Shown: positions 1 to 10,898, numbered from the stretch's first letter. The stretch is 64,000 nucleotides of DNA from Roseibium sediminicola (GCF_023156505.1 NZ_JALNMJ010000014.1:99268-163267); one strand, 5' to 3'. The notes: generated by a model from the letters alone, not told the origin. Numbers and translations are program-made.

Positions 1-1205
1 CCCCAGCTGTCTTCCGTGATCTCACCTTCCGGCAGGAAATTGCGCGCGATTGACACGAACTCCCGGTCCTCATCGTTGATCCGGCCGTCCACCGGACCGG
101 TGACGACCTGCCAATAGTCGCGGGCATCGGCGACCGTCTCGCAATTGCCGCGCACGGTCTCCCAGAATGCTTCGCTCGGTTGGATCCCGATCCCGGCCAG
201 CCGGTCGGCGACGGCTTCAAAGGGCATCTCGTGCACCAGGCGGGCATTGAGCGTCTTGAGCTCGTCCGGATCGAATTTGGCGGCCGAGCGCGAGACGCTG
301 GTGAGGTCAAATTTTTCCACCAGGGCTGCCATCGACGCCAGCGGCTCGACTGCCTGGCTGGTTCCGGTCAGAACCGCGAGCGAGGCCACCGCCATCGGCT
401 CGAGACCTGCTTCCCGAAGAGACCCGATCGACAGGGCGCCCTTGCGCTTGGAGAGTCCCTCCCCGTCCCGCGTCGTCAGCAGATTGTGGTGGCCGAAGAC
501 CGGTGGGTTTGCGTCCATCGCCTGAAAGATAGCAATCTGCACACCGGTGTTGGAAATATGATCCTCACCGCGGATGATGTGGCTGATGCCCATCTCGATG
601 TCGTCGACAATAGACGTGAACGTGTAGAGATAGGAGCCGTCCGCCCGGATCAGCACCGGGTCTGACATGGAGGCGAGATCAACCGCCTGGTCGCCACGGC
701 AGAGATCCGTCCAGGCAACATCCGTGCGTTTGGTTGCAAACGGGTCGCCGTCATGGTTCGGCAGCAGGAAGCGCCAATGGGGCTTGCGGCCCTCGGCCTC
801 AAACGCGGCCCGCTCTTCGTCCGTCTGCTTCAGGCCGGCCCGGTCATAGACCGGCGGGCGGCCGAGTGCGCGCTGGCGCGAGCGGCGGCGTTCCAGTTCT
901 TCCGGCGTCTCGTAGCACGGATAGAGCAGCCCCGCGTCCTTCAGCTTCTGTGCCGCGACATCGTAGCTGGCCAGACGGTCCGACTGGCGCTCGATCCGGT
1001 CAGGGTCGATGCCAAGCCAGCGCAGGTCCTTTTCGATGGAAACGGCGTATTCCTGCTTCGAGCGCACCGTGTCGGTATCGTCGAAGCGGAGAATGAAGGT
1101 GCCCCCCATCTTCTTGGCAAACAGCCAATTGTAGAGCGCGGGACGGCTGTTGCCGATGTGGATGTGGCCGGTCGGTGACGGCGCGAAGCGAACTGTAACG
1201 GTCAT
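1..1205 (-). CDS. gltX: Glutamyl-tRNA synthetase, 3' end outside the window
   Basis: Class I aminoacyl-tRNA synthetase that charges tRNA-Glu in the cytoplasm. The frame opens at 1205 with [19 protein letters not shown], which carries the HIGH-type signature (HIGN) within the first 20 residues. It continues through a catalytic core with FDDTDTVRS and [11 protein letters not shown], and has a KMSKS-type LSKRKG loop near 480-470. About 401 residues are visible and the frame runs off position 1 without a stop. The family is usually 440-480 aa, so roughly 40-80 C-terminal residues (anticodon-binding region) are missing. Many alphaproteobacteria carry two gltX copies, and the [15 protein letters not shown] style resembles one of these; which paralogue this is cannot be told here. 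The next gene upstream, on the same strand, is an unrelated MFS gene. Confidence 0.95.
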   Translation of the reverse strand, partial: MTVTVRFAPSPTGHIHIGNSRPALYNWLFAKKMGGTFILRFDDTDTVRSKQEYAVSIEKDLRWLGIDPDRIERQSDRLASYDVAAQKLKDAGLLYPCYETPEELERRRSRQRALGRPPVYDRAGLKQTDEERAAFEAEGRKPHWRFLLPNHDGDPFATKRTDVAWTDLCRGDQAVDLASMSDPVLIRADGSYLYTFTSIVDDIEMGISHIIRGEDHISNTGVQIAIFQAMDANPPVFGHHNLLTTRDGEGLSKRKGALSIGSLREAGLEPMAVASLAVLTGTSQAVEPLASMAALVEKFDLTSVSRSAAKFDPDELKTLNARLVHEMPFEAVADRLAGIGIQPSEAFWETVRGNCETVADARDYWQVVTGPVDGRINDEDREFVSIARNFLPEGEITEDSW

Positions 1206-1261
1206 GGCGGTTGAGTTAGCCCGTGAGAGATTGGTCAGCAACCGAAAATCGGTCGCTTCGG

Positions 1262-2476
1262 TCAAGATAATGAAGCGGAGTGGTACGCCCGTGACGTGAG
1301 CGCCAGCACCAGGCAGAAACCGAGGCAGTAAAGACCCATTGCGATGACCTGCAGGTCAAAGGCAATTCCCAGGTCAATCAGCCAGCCAATCAGGCCTGGC
1401 CCGGCCGCCGAAGCGAACACCATCAGCGAAAAGGCGACGGCGCGAACTGCGCCCATGTGCCGGGTGCCATAGACCTCGGGCCAGAGGGCACCAACAAGCG
1501 TGCCGTTGAAACCGTTGGAAATGCCGACAAGAGACATGAAGATGAAGGCGGACAGCGGCGCATGAAACCCGGCGAGAACCAAACAGGCCACGGTCAGGGG
1601 CACCAAGGTGAAGGGCAGGAGCTGGCGCGCGGAGAACCGGTCAATCAGCGGGCCGATGATCAGCGAGGCGCAGACGACGCCGGAGGCCATGAACAGGAAG
1701 GAACTGGCAAAGAGTTCCAGGGTCCAGCCGCGCAGCTCGACAAGATAGACCTGGTGAAAGAAGATCGCCGTACCGATGAAGGCCGGCGCGTTGACGCCAA
1801 GCGAGGCCAGCCAGAATCGCGGATCGCGCAACACCTCGGCCCGGGTCCATTGCCGGCCCTCGGGCTTCGCCGAAGCCACTTCTGCGGCGTTCGGAACCCG
1901 GTCCCTTGCCAGCAGCGTCAGCAGCACCGGCATGGCGACCATCACGAGCACAAGCGCCGACACGGTCCAGGCGCCGCGCCAGCCGAAGGTGTTGTTCAAC
2001 AGGACAAAGCAGATCGGAAACAGCGCCTCGGCAGTGGGAAAGCCCAGCATCGCAATGGAGACTGCGCGTCCACGCCGCGCGGAAAACCAGCGCCCCGCAG
2101 CGGTCACCGACGTGTGGGTCATCATACCCTGTCCGCACAGGCGCAGCCCGTAAAAGGCAAACGCCACCATCCAGACCGAGAACGCCCCAGCCATGGCAAG
2201 GCAGAACAGCGCCAACCCACTCATCACGACAGCGGCGATCCAGCGGACCGGAAAATGATCCAGGCTCTTGCCGACATAAGGCAGCGTCAATGCGCTGCCG
2301 AGCGTCGCCAACATATAAAGCAGGCCCAGCTCGCCGTGGCTGAGGCCGAATTCGGCGCGGATGTCACCGCCCGAGAGCGAGATGAAGAAGGTCTGGCCGA
2401 AGCCGGAAAAGACCGCCAGCAGATAGCTGGCGGACAGCCATCTGGCATTTTCGCGCAGGAAGGAAAAATAGGACAT
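1262..2476 (-). CDS. MFS transporter
   Basis: A 404-aa integral membrane protein with about twelve hydrophobic segments, typical of the major facilitator superfamily in length and pattern. It has an N-terminal half with [16 protein letters not shown] and a loop containing [16 protein letters not shown], which resembles the MFS cytoplasmic-loop region, followed by a polar central loop near residues 195-215. It is likely a secondary transporter of the inner membrane. The substrate cannot be read from sequence or neighbours. No strong Shine-Dalgarno precedes the ATG at 2476; no internal start looks better, because the first membrane helix begins soon after it. Confidence 0.85.
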   Translation of the reverse strand: MSYFSFLRENARWLSASYLLAVFSGFGQTFFISLSGGDIRAEFGLSHGELGLLYMLATLGSALTLPYVGKSLDHFPVRWIAAVVMSGLALFCLAMAGAFSVWMVAFAFYGLRLCGQGMMTHTSVTAAGRWFSARRGRAVSIAMLGFPTAEALFPICFVLLNNTFGWRGAWTVSALVLVMVAMPVLLTLLARDRVPNAAEVASAKPEGRQWTRAEVLRDPRFWLASLGVNAPAFIGTAIFFHQVYLVELRGWTLELFASSFLFMASGVVCASLIIGPLIDRFSARQLLPFTLVPLTVACLVLAGFHAPLSAFIFMSLVGISNGFNGTLVGALWPEVYGTRHMGAVRAVAFSLMVFASAAGPGLIGWLIDLGIAFDLQVIAMGLYCLGFCLVLALTSRAYHSASLS

Positions 2477-2530
2477 CAGGGCAATGCTTTCTCAGACGCG
2501 GCAACGAATATGCCACACAAATTGACCTCC

Positions 2531-2627
2531 TCCTGAGGAGCTGCGCAGCAGCGTCTCGAAGGATCGGCCGCTTGCTCGGGAACGAGTGTCCGATCCTTCG
2601 AGACGGGCCTGACGGCCCTCCTCAGGA
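2531..2627. repeat. Intergenic imperfect inverted repeat
   Basis: A two-part palindrome lies between the MFS gene and nadE. The inner arms are a perfect 15-bp match, gtctcgaaggatcgg at 2553-2567 against 2590-2604. The outer arms are a perfect 10-bp match, tcctgaggag at 2531-2540 against 2618-2627. The right half closely matches 47037-47078 elsewhere in the window, so this is a dispersed intergenic repeat rather than a gene-specific operator. Confidence 0.7.
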
Positions 2628-2654
2628 TGAGGCTGAGAGAATGTGTAGCGTCCC

Positions 2655-4346
2655 TCAGGACCGGTCGCGGAACCGGTTGGTAATCGGGTAACGGCGGTCC
2701 TTGCCGAAATTGCGTTCTGTAATCTTGACGCCCGGAGGTGCCTGACGGCGCTTGTATTCTGCGATGTAGAGAAGATGCTCGATCCGGTGGATCAAAGCCC
2801 GGTCATGACCGCGCTGTTCGATGTCGCCCACCGACATTTCATCCTCGACCAGGCATTCCAGGATATCGTCGAGCACGTCATAGGGCGGCAGGGAATCCTG
2901 GTCGGTCTGGTTCTCGCGCAGCTCCGCTGTCGGCACCTTGGTGATGATGTTGGCCGGGATCACCTCGCCGCCCGGCCCCATGAGGCCGTCCGGCCGGTTT
3001 TCATTGCGCCAGGCGGCCAGATGAAAGACCTGGGTCTTGTAGAGATCCTTGATCGGATTGTAACCGCCGTTCATGTCGCCATAGAGCGTGGCATAGCCGA
3101 CCGACATTTCCGACTTGTTGCCGGTGGTCATGACCATCCGGCCGAATTTGTTGGAAACCGCCATCAGGATCACGCCGCGGGCGCGGGACTGCAGGTTCTC
3201 CTCCGTCGTGTCCTCTTTGGTGCCGGCAAAGAGATCGCTCAGGGCGCTCGCAAAGCCTTCCACCGGTTCGGCGATCGGCACGGTATCGTAGCGGATGCCG
3301 AGCGCCCTGGCGCAGTCGGCGGCGTCCTTGATGCTTTCCTCGGACGTATAGCGGTAGGGCAGCATGATAGCATGGACCTTGTCGGCGCCGAGCGCGTCGA
3401 CGGCCATCGCGGCGCAAATGGCCGAGTCGATCCCGCCCGACAGACCGAGTACGACGCCCGGGAATCCATTCTTGTTGACATAGTCGCCGAGCCCCATGAC
3501 GCAGGCCCGCCAGTTGGCTTCGTCCAGATCCGGCAGTTTGGCGACCGTGCCGTTCTCGCAGATCCAGGTGTCGCCGTCCCTGCGCCAGTCGCTGATCCCA
3601 AGGGCGGTTTCAAACTGCGGCAGCTGAAACGCGAGCGAACGGTCGGCATGGAGCGCGAAGGAGCCGCCATCGAAGACCAGTTCGTCCTGCCCGCCCAGCT
3701 GATTGCAATAAATCAGCGGCAAACCTGTCTGGACCACTCGGGAGACCACCACCTGCAGACGTTCCTCCGCCCGGTTCTCCCAGTAGGGCGAGCCGTTGGG
3801 GACAAGCAGCAGCTCAGCGCCGGTTTCCTCGAGGCACTCGCAGACTTCGTCGTTCCAGATGTCCTCGCAGATCGGCAGGCCGATGCGCACGCCGCGGAAA
3901 TCGACAGGCCCCGGCAGCGGGCCCGCTGCGAAGACGCGTTTTTCGTCGAAGACGCTGTAATTCGGCAGGTCGTATTTGGTGCGCACCGCCCGGATTTCGC
4001 CCTGATCCAGCAGCAGCGCGGCGTTATAGACCCTGCCGTCCTCGCCGCGCCAGGGCGCGCCGACGATCAGTCCCGGTCCGCCATCGGCGGTCTCCTTTGC
4101 CAGCGATTCGGCAGCTTCCATGCAGCGCCTGACAAAAGCAGGTTTCAGCACCAGGTCTTCCGGCAGATAGCCGGCAAGCACCAGCTCGGAGGTTAGCACA
4201 AGGTCTGCCCCTTCAGCCGCAGCTTGCGCGCGGGCCTTGCGGACAAGATCGGCATTGCCGGCGACATCGCCAACAGTGGGGTTGAGCTGCGCGACAGCCA
4301 GTCGGAAACGGTCTGCGATCATCGGAGAGGTACCAGGAAGTGACAT
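2655..4346 (-). CDS. nadE: Glutamine-dependent NAD+ synthetase
   Basis: This enzyme converts nicotinate adenine dinucleotide to NAD+ using ATP and ammonia drawn from glutamine, the last step of NAD synthesis. The 563-aa protein has the bacterial two-domain form. The N-terminal nitrilase-like glutaminase domain (about residues 10-255) shows the Glu-Lys-Cys set in TSELVLAGY, RTKYDLPNY and GLPICEDIW. The C-terminal synthetase domain carries the ATP pyrophosphatase P-loop LGLSGGIDSA near residue 300. The ATG at 4346 has only a weakly placed GGAAAG; a start at the next Met (MIADRFRLAVAQ) would also leave both domains intact. NAD salvage genes nadV and nadM lie about 40 kb away. Confidence 0.95.
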   Translation of the reverse strand: MSLPGTSPMIADRFRLAVAQLNPTVGDVAGNADLVRKARAQAAAEGADLVLTSELVLAGYLPEDLVLKPAFVRRCMEAAESLAKETADGGPGLIVGAPWRGEDGRVYNAALLLDQGEIRAVRTKYDLPNYSVFDEKRVFAAGPLPGPVDFRGVRIGLPICEDIWNDEVCECLEETGAELLLVPNGSPYWENRAEERLQVVVSRVVQTGLPLIYCNQLGGQDELVFDGGSFALHADRSLAFQLPQFETALGISDWRRDGDTWICENGTVAKLPDLDEANWRACVMGLGDYVNKNGFPGVVLGLSGGIDSAICAAMAVDALGADKVHAIMLPYRYTSEESIKDAADCARALGIRYDTVPIAEPVEGFASALSDLFAGTKEDTTEENLQSRARGVILMAVSNKFGRMVMTTGNKSEMSVGYATLYGDMNGGYNPIKDLYKTQVFHLAAWRNENRPDGLMGPGGEVIPANIITKVPTAELRENQTDQDSLPPYDVLDDILECLVEDEMSVGDIEQRGHDRALIHRIEHLLYIAEYKRRQAPPGVKITERNFGKDRRYPITNRFRDRS

Positions 4347-4545
4347 GGCTTTCCGGTGTAGCGGGAAGCCATCCGCCTTGCAATCATCCTGTCAGCAGGT
4401 TGCGGCTTCGAAATCCGGTCTGGTCCGGTTTCCCGGTCATCGCAGTTCAACTGGTTCAGACCGTCGATGGTTCAGGCATATGCTACCGACGACGCATTGC
4501 CGCACGGCTTTCCTTTTTTGCTCCCCCTCGATGCCGGCTCTCCGT

Positions 4546-6435
4546 TCACAGGTGGGCGTGAACAACCGAGATAGCATGGTGGAGGACATGCTTGGCAAAG
4601 TCGATCGACTCAGGAGTCGCCCTGATCGGAGCTCTCGCGTCTTTCTGGTCCACGTCAGGAATCTGCAAAACCCGCCCTTCCACGACGGTGCCCCAGACAC
4701 CGATATCCTTGATTGTCATCGGGTCGACCATGATCGGATTCTCGGTAAGAATGGTGAAATTGGCGAGCTTGCCTGGCTCGATGCTTCCGCGCTCGTCTTC
4801 AAGCCGATGCGACCAGGCAGCGTTGATGGTCACCCCGCGCAACGCCTGCTCGGCGGTTACACGCTGGTTCTCTCCAGCGACCCGGCCGGAACTCGTCACC
4901 CGGTTCACGGCGCACCACATCAGGAACAGTGGATCGCCCGGCGCCATCGGCATGTCGGAATGCAGCGACCAGGAAATATTCGCTCGTTCCACATCCGCCA
5001 GCCGAACCATCTGATCGGCGCGCTCCGGTCCGAGGCCGGTTTCGCTGTAGCGATCCGAAAGCGCCGTTACATAATAGGGGTTCGCGCTGACGATCGCCCC
5101 CAGCTTGCGGATAAGCTCGACTTGGTCCTGAGCGCTGACGGCGAAATGTACTATCACCGTACGGTGATCATAGCGTGGATTGCGGCGCAGATTCTCTTCC
5201 AACACGTTCAGCACCCGGTCGAGCCCTGCGTCGCCATTGACGTGCACATGTACCTGATAACCCGCATCCCAGTAAATGCGGAAGGCGCGCTCGAAAGCGT
5301 CGAGATCCATCATCCATTCACCGTGATAATCGCCAATGGGCGGCTGGCGCAACTGGATCGCGAGCGAGTAGATCGCGCCATCTGCAAAGAGTTTCACGGT
5401 TTCCTTCTTCATGCTGGTCATACCGGAATACCAGTCCTCCAGCGCCAAAGTGGCCGGAATCACTTGATCATCGTCCTTGCTGGCGGCAACAAGGCTCTTG
5501 CCGTCGGCAATGAAACTCCAGCGGAAGGGCATGGAGGACGGCGACATAACCTCGTTCACTGCGTCCTGCACGGGCTTGGAGAGGATGCCACCGGGCTCGT
5601 TGCCATAGGTCACGCCATTTGCATGCATGTAGTCGCGCATCAACTCCAACCCGGCGCGGAACCTCTCCGGATCGGCGACAATCGGAGCGATTTGCGGCAG
5701 GACGGCAAACAATCCCTGTTCCCAGAAATGGCCGTCCCGGTAGCTCGACTGAGCGTTGGCAGAGGGGGACCAGTTCGCCATGAGCCCCTCGGTCACGCCG
5801 GCCTTCTCCATCGCCGCCGTGTTCAGGATGAATTCATGGCAGGAGCGGGCCCAGACGAAGATCGGGCGCGTGGTGCTGATCGTGTCGAGATCGTCGCGGG
5901 TAAGCGGTCCGTAGAAGGCCGCATGATACCCCCAGGTGAGCAGAGGTTCTTCTGGATCGTCAAGCGCGGCCTCCGCAGCAGCGAGGCGAGTCATGAAATC
6001 GTCCTTGTCCTTCACGGCGGGAACGGTTCCGCCCGGCAGGTCCCAGTCCTCTATCGCGAGGATTTCTGACGACATGGTCAGCCCGGCAAGGACCGGGTGG
6101 TCGTGCTGCGCGATGAAGCCGGGAACAATTACATGGTCTTCGAACCTGCGATCGACATCGTGGGGCTGGTCTCCCAGCATGGCCTTGACCTCTTCAAGCG
6201 TGCCGGTGGCGAGAATGCGGCTGTTCACGACGGCCACAGCCTGTGCCGTGGGGCGGTCAGGATGGAGCGTGACGATATCGCGGGCGGTGAAAATGGTCGC
6301 CTTTTCGAGATCCAGCATTGCGCCGCCGAGATCTGTCAACGAGCGTGCCTCGGCCCAAACCATTCCTGGAAGCGCCATCGTGGTGGAACTGGCAAGCGCA
6401 GCCTTGAGGAGGTTTCGTCTCTGAATGCCCGGCAT
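4546..6435 (-). CDS. Exported amidohydrolase (YtcJ-like, amidohydrolase family 3)
   Basis: A 629-aa metal-dependent hydrolase of the amidohydrolase superfamily, YtcJ/Amidohydro_3 type. The N-terminus MPGIQRRNLLKAALASS is a twin-arginine style signal followed by a hydrophobic stretch and a likely cleavage near VWAEA, so the folded enzyme is probably sent to the periplasm. FIAQHDHPVLAG gives the metal-binding HxH, and HVHVNGDAGLDRVL and SLHSDMPMAPGDPL are the later active-site strands typical of this group. The start at 6435 is supported by GAGGAGAA a few bases upstream. The family acts on amides or related bonds and the substrate is not predictable here. The flanking genes give no pathway hint. 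Confidence 0.85.
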   Translation of the reverse strand: MPGIQRRNLLKAALASSTTMALPGMVWAEARSLTDLGGAMLDLEKATIFTARDIVTLHPDRPTAQAVAVVNSRILATGTLEEVKAMLGDQPHDVDRRFEDHVIVPGFIAQHDHPVLAGLTMSSEILAIEDWDLPGGTVPAVKDKDDFMTRLAAAEAALDDPEEPLLTWGYHAAFYGPLTRDDLDTISTTRPIFVWARSCHEFILNTAAMEKAGVTEGLMANWSPSANAQSSYRDGHFWEQGLFAVLPQIAPIVADPERFRAGLELMRDYMHANGVTYGNEPGGILSKPVQDAVNEVMSPSSMPFRWSFIADGKSLVAASKDDDQVIPATLALEDWYSGMTSMKKETVKLFADGAIYSLAIQLRQPPIGDYHGEWMMDLDAFERAFRIYWDAGYQVHVHVNGDAGLDRVLNVLEENLRRNPRYDHRTVIVHFAVSAQDQVELIRKLGAIVSANPYYVTALSDRYSETGLGPERADQMVRLADVERANISWSLHSDMPMAPGDPLFLMWCAVNRVTSSGRVAGENQRVTAEQALRGVTINAAWSHRLEDERGSIEPGKLANFTILTENPIMVDPMTIKDIGVWGTVVEGRVLQIPDVDQKDARAPIRATPESIDFAKHVLHHAISVVHAHL

Positions 6436-6620
6436 GGTTTCTCCTCTTCATCAGCATTTGGGACCGGTTTCGTCGGGAAGCAGAAAGCTGGATGAGCCTT
6501 GGTCCATCCATTGCTGGTCGTCCCTGAATTACCAGGAGTGCAATACATAGTCCCTCTCAAGGGATCAGGACCTGCTGCAACGGTGTCGTCCGCTTCGAGC
6601 ACCAGATATTCTACGGCTGG

Positions 6621-6866
6621 TCAGGTCTTACCGTTTAGGGTCTTGTCCCAGTTCTCGCGGAAGTACTCCCATTCATCAACCTTGGTGCCATCCTGAAGGA
6701 TGCAATATCCGCGCTGCCCGTCAGCCTCGATTTCGATCACGGATTTCCCGCCACTTTCGACGCAAAAAACAGATGCCGGATTGGCAATAGCGGCCTCACC
6801 TGCGGCGAGCGCCGGCGACGCGGCAAGAATGATCGCCGGAAGGCCTGGAATAATACCTGGTCTCAT
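6621..6866 (-). CDS. DUF333-family small exported protein
   Basis: An 81-aa protein. A signal peptide (about residues 1-22, ending ASPALAAG) is followed by a domain with NPASVFCVESGGKSVIE, GYCILQDGTKVDEWEYFR, which matches the DUF333 pattern (NPAS.YC...GG....C.F.DG..C.EW.F). The frame is open much further upstream, to 7355, but that part is arginine/serine-rich and antisense to the next gene, so I place the start at the ATG at 6866, preceded by AGAGGT. The function of DUF333 is unknown; some members are labelled putative hemolysins without proof. It is probably periplasmic. Confidence 0.75.
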   Translation of the reverse strand: MRPGIIPGLPAIILAASPALAAGEAAIANPASVFCVESGGKSVIEIEADGQRGYCILQDGTKVDEWEYFRENWDKTLNGKT

Positions 6867-7089
6867 GCGGATACCTCTGGTGGCTGCAGCAGGGATCTTC
6901 CATCTGGCACTGCGGCTGTCTGCGGCTCGAACAAGCCATTGTTCAAATGCGAAGATACCCGCGAAGGTTGATCGCGGCAATGCCACCCTGGAAAGTTGGA
7001 AGATGGAGTAGCGAGGATGGTGCGCTGCCAACCTCGCGTCGCACGGTGGACGATACCCGGTCGCCGTGTGCGCTATGGGAATTGCAGGT

Positions 7090-7623
7090 TCAGAGCAGCG
7101 CGAGACCGACCTGGTCCTGTTCCGGCTCGGGCGTTGCCAGGTCGGACAGATCAGTGACTTCGAGCTTTCGCAGCGGCTTTTGCTGGCCCGGACCGAGAAT
7201 GCCTCTGCACCGGCCGTGGAGATCCTGCCGCTCGAGGATTTCGCCAATGTGACGATAGAGTATCGCGGGCGCGATCGGCTTGGCGACAAACCCGTGAATG
7301 CCGATTTCAATGGCTTCGAGAATGGTCGCCCGCTTGGCATGGGCCGTGACCACAAGCACAGGAGTCGTGCTGGCGACTAGATCGCGGTCGCTGCGCAGGA
7401 TGCGCAGGAATTCATTGCCGCCGAAGGGACTCATGACCCAGTCGCACAAGACAATATCGGGCTTGCGGTCGACCACCAGCTCAAGGGCTTCGGCGCCGTC
7501 GCTCGCTTCAAAAATCGCGCGAATGCCGAAGCCGGACAGGACGGAACGCAGGATGCCGCGCATATGCGGATTGTCTTCCGCAATCAGACAGGAAATCTTT
7601 GACAGATCCCACTTGTCGCGCAC
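7090..7623 (-). CDS. Single-domain response regulator (CheY-like receiver)
   Basis: A 177-aa protein whose first about 125 residues are a receiver domain: the acidic pair in CLIAEDNPHM, phospho-acceptor Asp in PDIVLCDWVM, Thr/Ser in VLVVTAHAK, and the conserved Lys in FVAKPIAPAIL. The last about 50 residues are polar with no recognised output domain. I chose the GTG at 7623 because GGGGAGAG lies just upstream; a longer form starting at 7656 adds a tail without family support. There is no histidine kinase next door, so the partner is unknown. Confidence 0.85.
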   Translation of the reverse strand: MRDKWDLSKISCLIAEDNPHMRGILRSVLSGFGIRAIFEASDGAEALELVVDRKPDIVLCDWVMSPFGGNEFLRILRSDRDLVASTTPVLVVTAHAKRATILEAIEIGIHGFVAKPIAPAILYRHIGEILERQDLHGRCRGILGPGQQKPLRKLEVTDLSDLATPEPEQDQVGLALL

Positions 7624-7732
7624 AGCACTCTCCCCTTTTCCGTGTAGTCCCCACACCTTCAGATATGCCCCCTTGAGCGTTAAGCGAGGCTTACCCGTTT
7701 GCGGTTGAGAGGCAGAAAATTCACGGAAAGAT

Positions 7733-7759
7733 CAAAAAAGGGCGGCCTGAGCCGCCCTT
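7733..7759 (-). terminator. Rho-independent terminator of the DAHP synthase gene
   Basis: Stem gggcggc (7740-7746) / gccgccc (7751-7757) with a 4-base loop. An A-run at 7734-7739 reads as a U-tract on the minus strand, 30 bp past the DAHP synthase stop codon. Confidence 0.85.
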
Positions 7760-7789
7760 CAAGTTACGCCACGTCAGAAAAACTGCCAA

Positions 7790-9172
7790 TCAGGCGCTGG
7801 CAGCGATTGGCTCGACCCGGCGGCCGTCACGTTCCTTCTTGAGGTTTTCCGCGATCAGGAACGCCAGTTCCAGAGCCTGGTCCGCATTGAGCCGCGGATC
7901 GCAATGGGTGTGATAGCGGTCGCCCAGCTGTTCGGCGGTCAGTGCATGCGCGCCGCCGGTGCACTCGGTTACGTTGCGTCCGGTCATTTCCACATGAACG
8001 CCGCCGGCATGGGTGCCTTCGGCCCGGTGCACCGCGAAGAAGGCCTCGACCTCTTTCAGGATGCGATCGAACGGACGGGTCTTGTAGCCGCCGGCGGTGA
8101 TCGTGTTGCCATGCATCGGATCGCAGGACCAGACCACGGATTTGCCTTCACGCTCGACCGCGCGCACCAGCTGCGGCAGGTGGTCGAACACCTTGTCGGC
8201 GCCGAAGCGGGCGATCAGGGTCAGGCGGCCCGGCTCGTTTTCCGGGTTCAGAATGTCGATCAGCTCCAGCAGACCGTCCGGCGACAGCGACGGGCCGCAT
8301 TTCAGGCCGATCGGGTTCTTGATGCCGCGGAAGAATTCGACATGAGCATGGTCCGGCTGACGAGTGCGGTCGCCGATCCAGATCATGTGGCCGGAGGTGG
8401 CGTACCAGTCGCCGGACGTGCTGTCGACGCGGGTCAGCGCCTCTTCATATCCGAGCAGCAGCGCCTCGTGGCTGGTGAAGAAATCGGTCGAGCGCAGCTG
8501 CGGCACGCTGGTGGAGTTGATACCGCAGGCTCGCATGAAGTTCAGCGCCTCGGTGATCCGGTCGGCCAGTTCCTTGTAACGGTGTCCCTGCGGGCTGTCG
8601 GTGATGAAACCGAGCATCCACTGATGCACCTGGTCGAGATTGGCGAAACCACCTTGCGCGAAAGCACGCAGAAGGTTCAGGGTCGCGGCGGACTGGCGGT
8701 AGGCCATCGCCATGCGGCCCGGGTCCGGAATGCGGCTCTCGGGGTTGAAGTTGATGTCGTTGATGATGTCACCGCGGTAGCTCGGCAGCTCGACATCGCC
8801 CTTCTTTTCGATGTTGGACGAACGCGGCTTGGCGAACTGACCTGCGATACGGCCGACCTTGACCACCGGCTGGCTCGCCGCATAGGTCAGAACGACCGAC
8901 ATCTGCAGGAAGACGCGGAAGAAATCGCGAATGTGATCCGGATGGTGCTCTGCGAAGCTCTCGGCGCAGTCACCGCCCTGGAGCAGGAAACCCTTGCCGT
9001 TTGCGACATCGGCAAGCTGCGCTTTCAGCGCGCGCGCTTCACCTGCAAAAACAAGCGGCGGATAAGTCGACAGGCGCTGTTCAACATCCGCCACAGCCTC
9101 TTGATCCTGGTATTCCGGCACCTGCAGGATCGGTTTCGATCTCCAGCTGTCCGGGCTCCATTTCTCCGCCAT
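7790..9172 (-). CDS. Class II 3-deoxy-7-phosphoheptulonate (DAHP) synthase
   Basis: This enzyme condenses phosphoenolpyruvate and erythrose 4-phosphate, the first step of the shikimate pathway to aromatic amino acids. The 460-aa length and the sequence ([19 protein letters not shown] at the start, [15 protein letters not shown] with the metal-binding Cys, [27 protein letters not shown], and [12 protein letters not shown] near the end) are those of the plant-type class II enzymes, not the AroG/F/H class I type. The start at 9172 is preceded by AGGAGTAGGAAG. The gene ends in a clear terminator and appears monocistronic. Confidence 0.95.
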   Translation of the reverse strand: MAEKWSPDSWRSKPILQVPEYQDQEAVADVEQRLSTYPPLVFAGEARALKAQLADVANGKGFLLQGGDCAESFAEHHPDHIRDFFRVFLQMSVVLTYAASQPVVKVGRIAGQFAKPRSSNIEKKGDVELPSYRGDIINDINFNPESRIPDPGRMAMAYRQSAATLNLLRAFAQGGFANLDQVHQWMLGFITDSPQGHRYKELADRITEALNFMRACGINSTSVPQLRSTDFFTSHEALLLGYEEALTRVDSTSGDWYATSGHMIWIGDRTRQPDHAHVEFFRGIKNPIGLKCGPSLSPDGLLELIDILNPENEPGRLTLIARFGADKVFDHLPQLVRAVEREGKSVVWSCDPMHGNTITAGGYKTRPFDRILKEVEAFFAVHRAEGTHAGGVHVEMTGRNVTECTGGAHALTAEQLGDRYHTHCDPRLNADQALELAFLIAENLKKERDGRRVEPIAASA

Positions 9173-9440
9173 ACTTCCTACTCCTGATCGGGATCGGGCA
9201 TTCCCAACTGTTCGTTTATGCCAAGGCCCGCGACTTTTTCCTGCTCAGATTGCGCCAGTTTTGATGCAAACGTGCGGCGTTATACACGCCCCTCGCGGCA
9301 ATTGCCACTTAAGAACGGTCTTTGCAACACAGGAATTCCTGATCTTTTTTCATGCTGTGCGGCGACATTTTACAGGCTTCTGCCGGTTTCGTCTCGGTTC
9401 GCGGCGCCAGCCCCCCAACAGGGCCTGGCACCGCACCTTG

Positions 9441-10898
9441 TCAAGCAAACAAAAAGTCGTTTGCGCTCAGGTCACTCAGGTTCGGCCAGATCCCGGTGTC
9501 GAGCCTGATCATGTCCTCGCCGAAATGCACTTCGACGTCCTGCCACCAGCCGTCGGCGACAATGCTCAGCTGATCGAACCCGGTGATATGCGCCAGAGAG
9601 AGGTCGATCTTGTCCCGTCCGACTTCGAAATCCTCGATAAAGTCGCAAACGCCGTCGGCGACAAAGACAAATATGTCGGTGCCCTCGCCACCCGTCAGCG
9701 TGTCGCTGCCGGTTCCGTCGACCAGAAGGTCGTCACCGTCGCCCCCTTCAAGCACGTCGTTGCCCGCCCCGCCCAGCAACCGGTCATTGCCGCCGCGGCC
9801 CTTGAGGTGATCATTGCCGTCGAAGCCTTCAAGCGCATCGTCGCCGCCTCGGCCACCAAGCAGATCCGCCTGAGCGTTGCCGAGAATGTAGCCGCCCTTG
9901 CCATAGTGGTCAGTCGGGTCGAGCGGAAGCCGGATGTCCTCCACAAAAACGTGGGTCCGGGCGAGATCGGACAATCCGGAGACGATCACCAGGCTGTCCC
10001 GGGTCATCTCGCCATAGAAAGTCGACCCGGCAATGGCGTCGAGCGCCGTGTCGTAGTTGGCCGAAAAATGCGTCGTCCAGGCCAGGGGATTGATGATGTT
10101 GCCACCTTCCCAGAACGCGGGCGTTGCATAAACGTCGTTGAAGAAAACGATGTTGTTGGTCTCGTAGGCATAGTCCGTGTCGTTGCCCAGGAGATGCAGC
10201 CCGTCCTCAGAAATGACAGATGGCACCGGGTCGTTCTCGAAATCGAAACTCAGCACCTCGGCACCGTTCGACAGAACCGAACTCCCGTCCTCGGCAACAT
10301 AGTGCGAGGCAAAGCCGACAAAACTGGCATCGACGAGAAAGCCGTCCGCGATGGTGTGGCTCTGCTCGGCCAGATTGGTGACCGCGCCGCCGCCAAGCGA
10401 ATGCCCGGTGACGATCAGATCGTCGGCCGTCAGTCCGGCCGACTGCATGAACGTGGCAATCGCCTCCAGCAGCTGCCCGAACGCCTCGACCGCATAATTT
10501 GGCTCGCTGGACAGAAACTCCAGATAATCGATCACGTCCCCGATCGTATCGGACACGATGTTGTCGACCGTGCCGCTGGTGCCCCGGATCGCCAGACCGA
10601 CTTTGACGAGATTGCCGTCCGCGTCGTATTTGGCAAGAACGTCGGCCTGCGCGGTTCTGAACTTGTCCGTTTCTCCCTGATAGGTGCCGTTCCGGTCGAT
10701 AACGGCGCCGGCAAGGCCGAGCTGCTCCGGCGTCACGACGGACCAACCCTTGGCCTCGATCCGGCTGCGCGCGTTTGCTTCGGCTTGCAGGCCTTCGTCA
10801 GGCACGTTTTCCAACCCGTGATAGCTGTAAAGCATGAGATCTCGGGCGTCCTGGACCAGGCCGAGTGCCTCTTCTCCCTTGTAGGTGAATAGCGACAT
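9441..10898 (-). CDS. RTX-repeat lipase-like protein, likely secreted by a type I system
   Basis: A 485-aa protein with a lipase class 3-like alpha/beta-hydrolase part and a C-terminal calcium-binding RTX part. The nucleophile elbow [11 protein letters not shown] lies near residue 195. From about residue 355 there are five or six glycine/aspartate nonapeptides ([31 protein letters not shown]), then a domain with DIFVFVADG and VGRDKIDLS, typical of type I secreted proteins. There is no N-terminal signal peptide, consistent with C-terminal ABC-transporter export; no transporter gene is nearby. The start MSLFTYKG at 10898 is favoured by ATAGGAGGAGAA directly upstream; a longer frame to 10937 lacks such support. 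Confidence 0.85.
   Translation of the reverse strand: MSLFTYKGEEALGLVQDARDLMLYSYHGLENVPDEGLQAEANARSRIEAKGWSVVTPEQLGLAGAVIDRNGTYQGETDKFRTAQADVLAKYDADGNLVKVGLAIRGTSGTVDNIVSDTIGDVIDYLEFLSSEPNYAVEAFGQLLEAIATFMQSAGLTADDLIVTGHSLGGGAVTNLAEQSHTIADGFLVDASFVGFASHYVAEDGSSVLSNGAEVLSFDFENDPVPSVISEDGLHLLGNDTDYAYETNNIVFFNDVYATPAFWEGGNIINPLAWTTHFSANYDTALDAIAGSTFYGEMTRDSLVIVSGLSDLARTHVFVEDIRLPLDPTDHYGKGGYILGNAQADLLGGRGGDDALEGFDGNDHLKGRGGNDRLLGGAGNDVLEGGDGDDLLVDGTGSDTLTGGEGTDIFVFVADGVCDFIEDFEVGRDKIDLSLAHITGFDQLSIVADGWWQDVEVHFGEDMIRLDTGIWPNLSDLSANDFLFA

Noticed and set aside
4237..6069. A 610-codon plus-strand frame over the amidohydrolase gene
   Set aside because: Antisense to a protein with a Tat signal, metal motifs and ribosome-binding site; no family resemblance in the other reading.
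6867..7355. Long N-terminal extension of the DUF333 gene
   Set aside because: It is Arg/Ser-rich, antisense to the receiver gene and precedes a signal peptide; the ATG at 6866 has its own ribosome-binding site.
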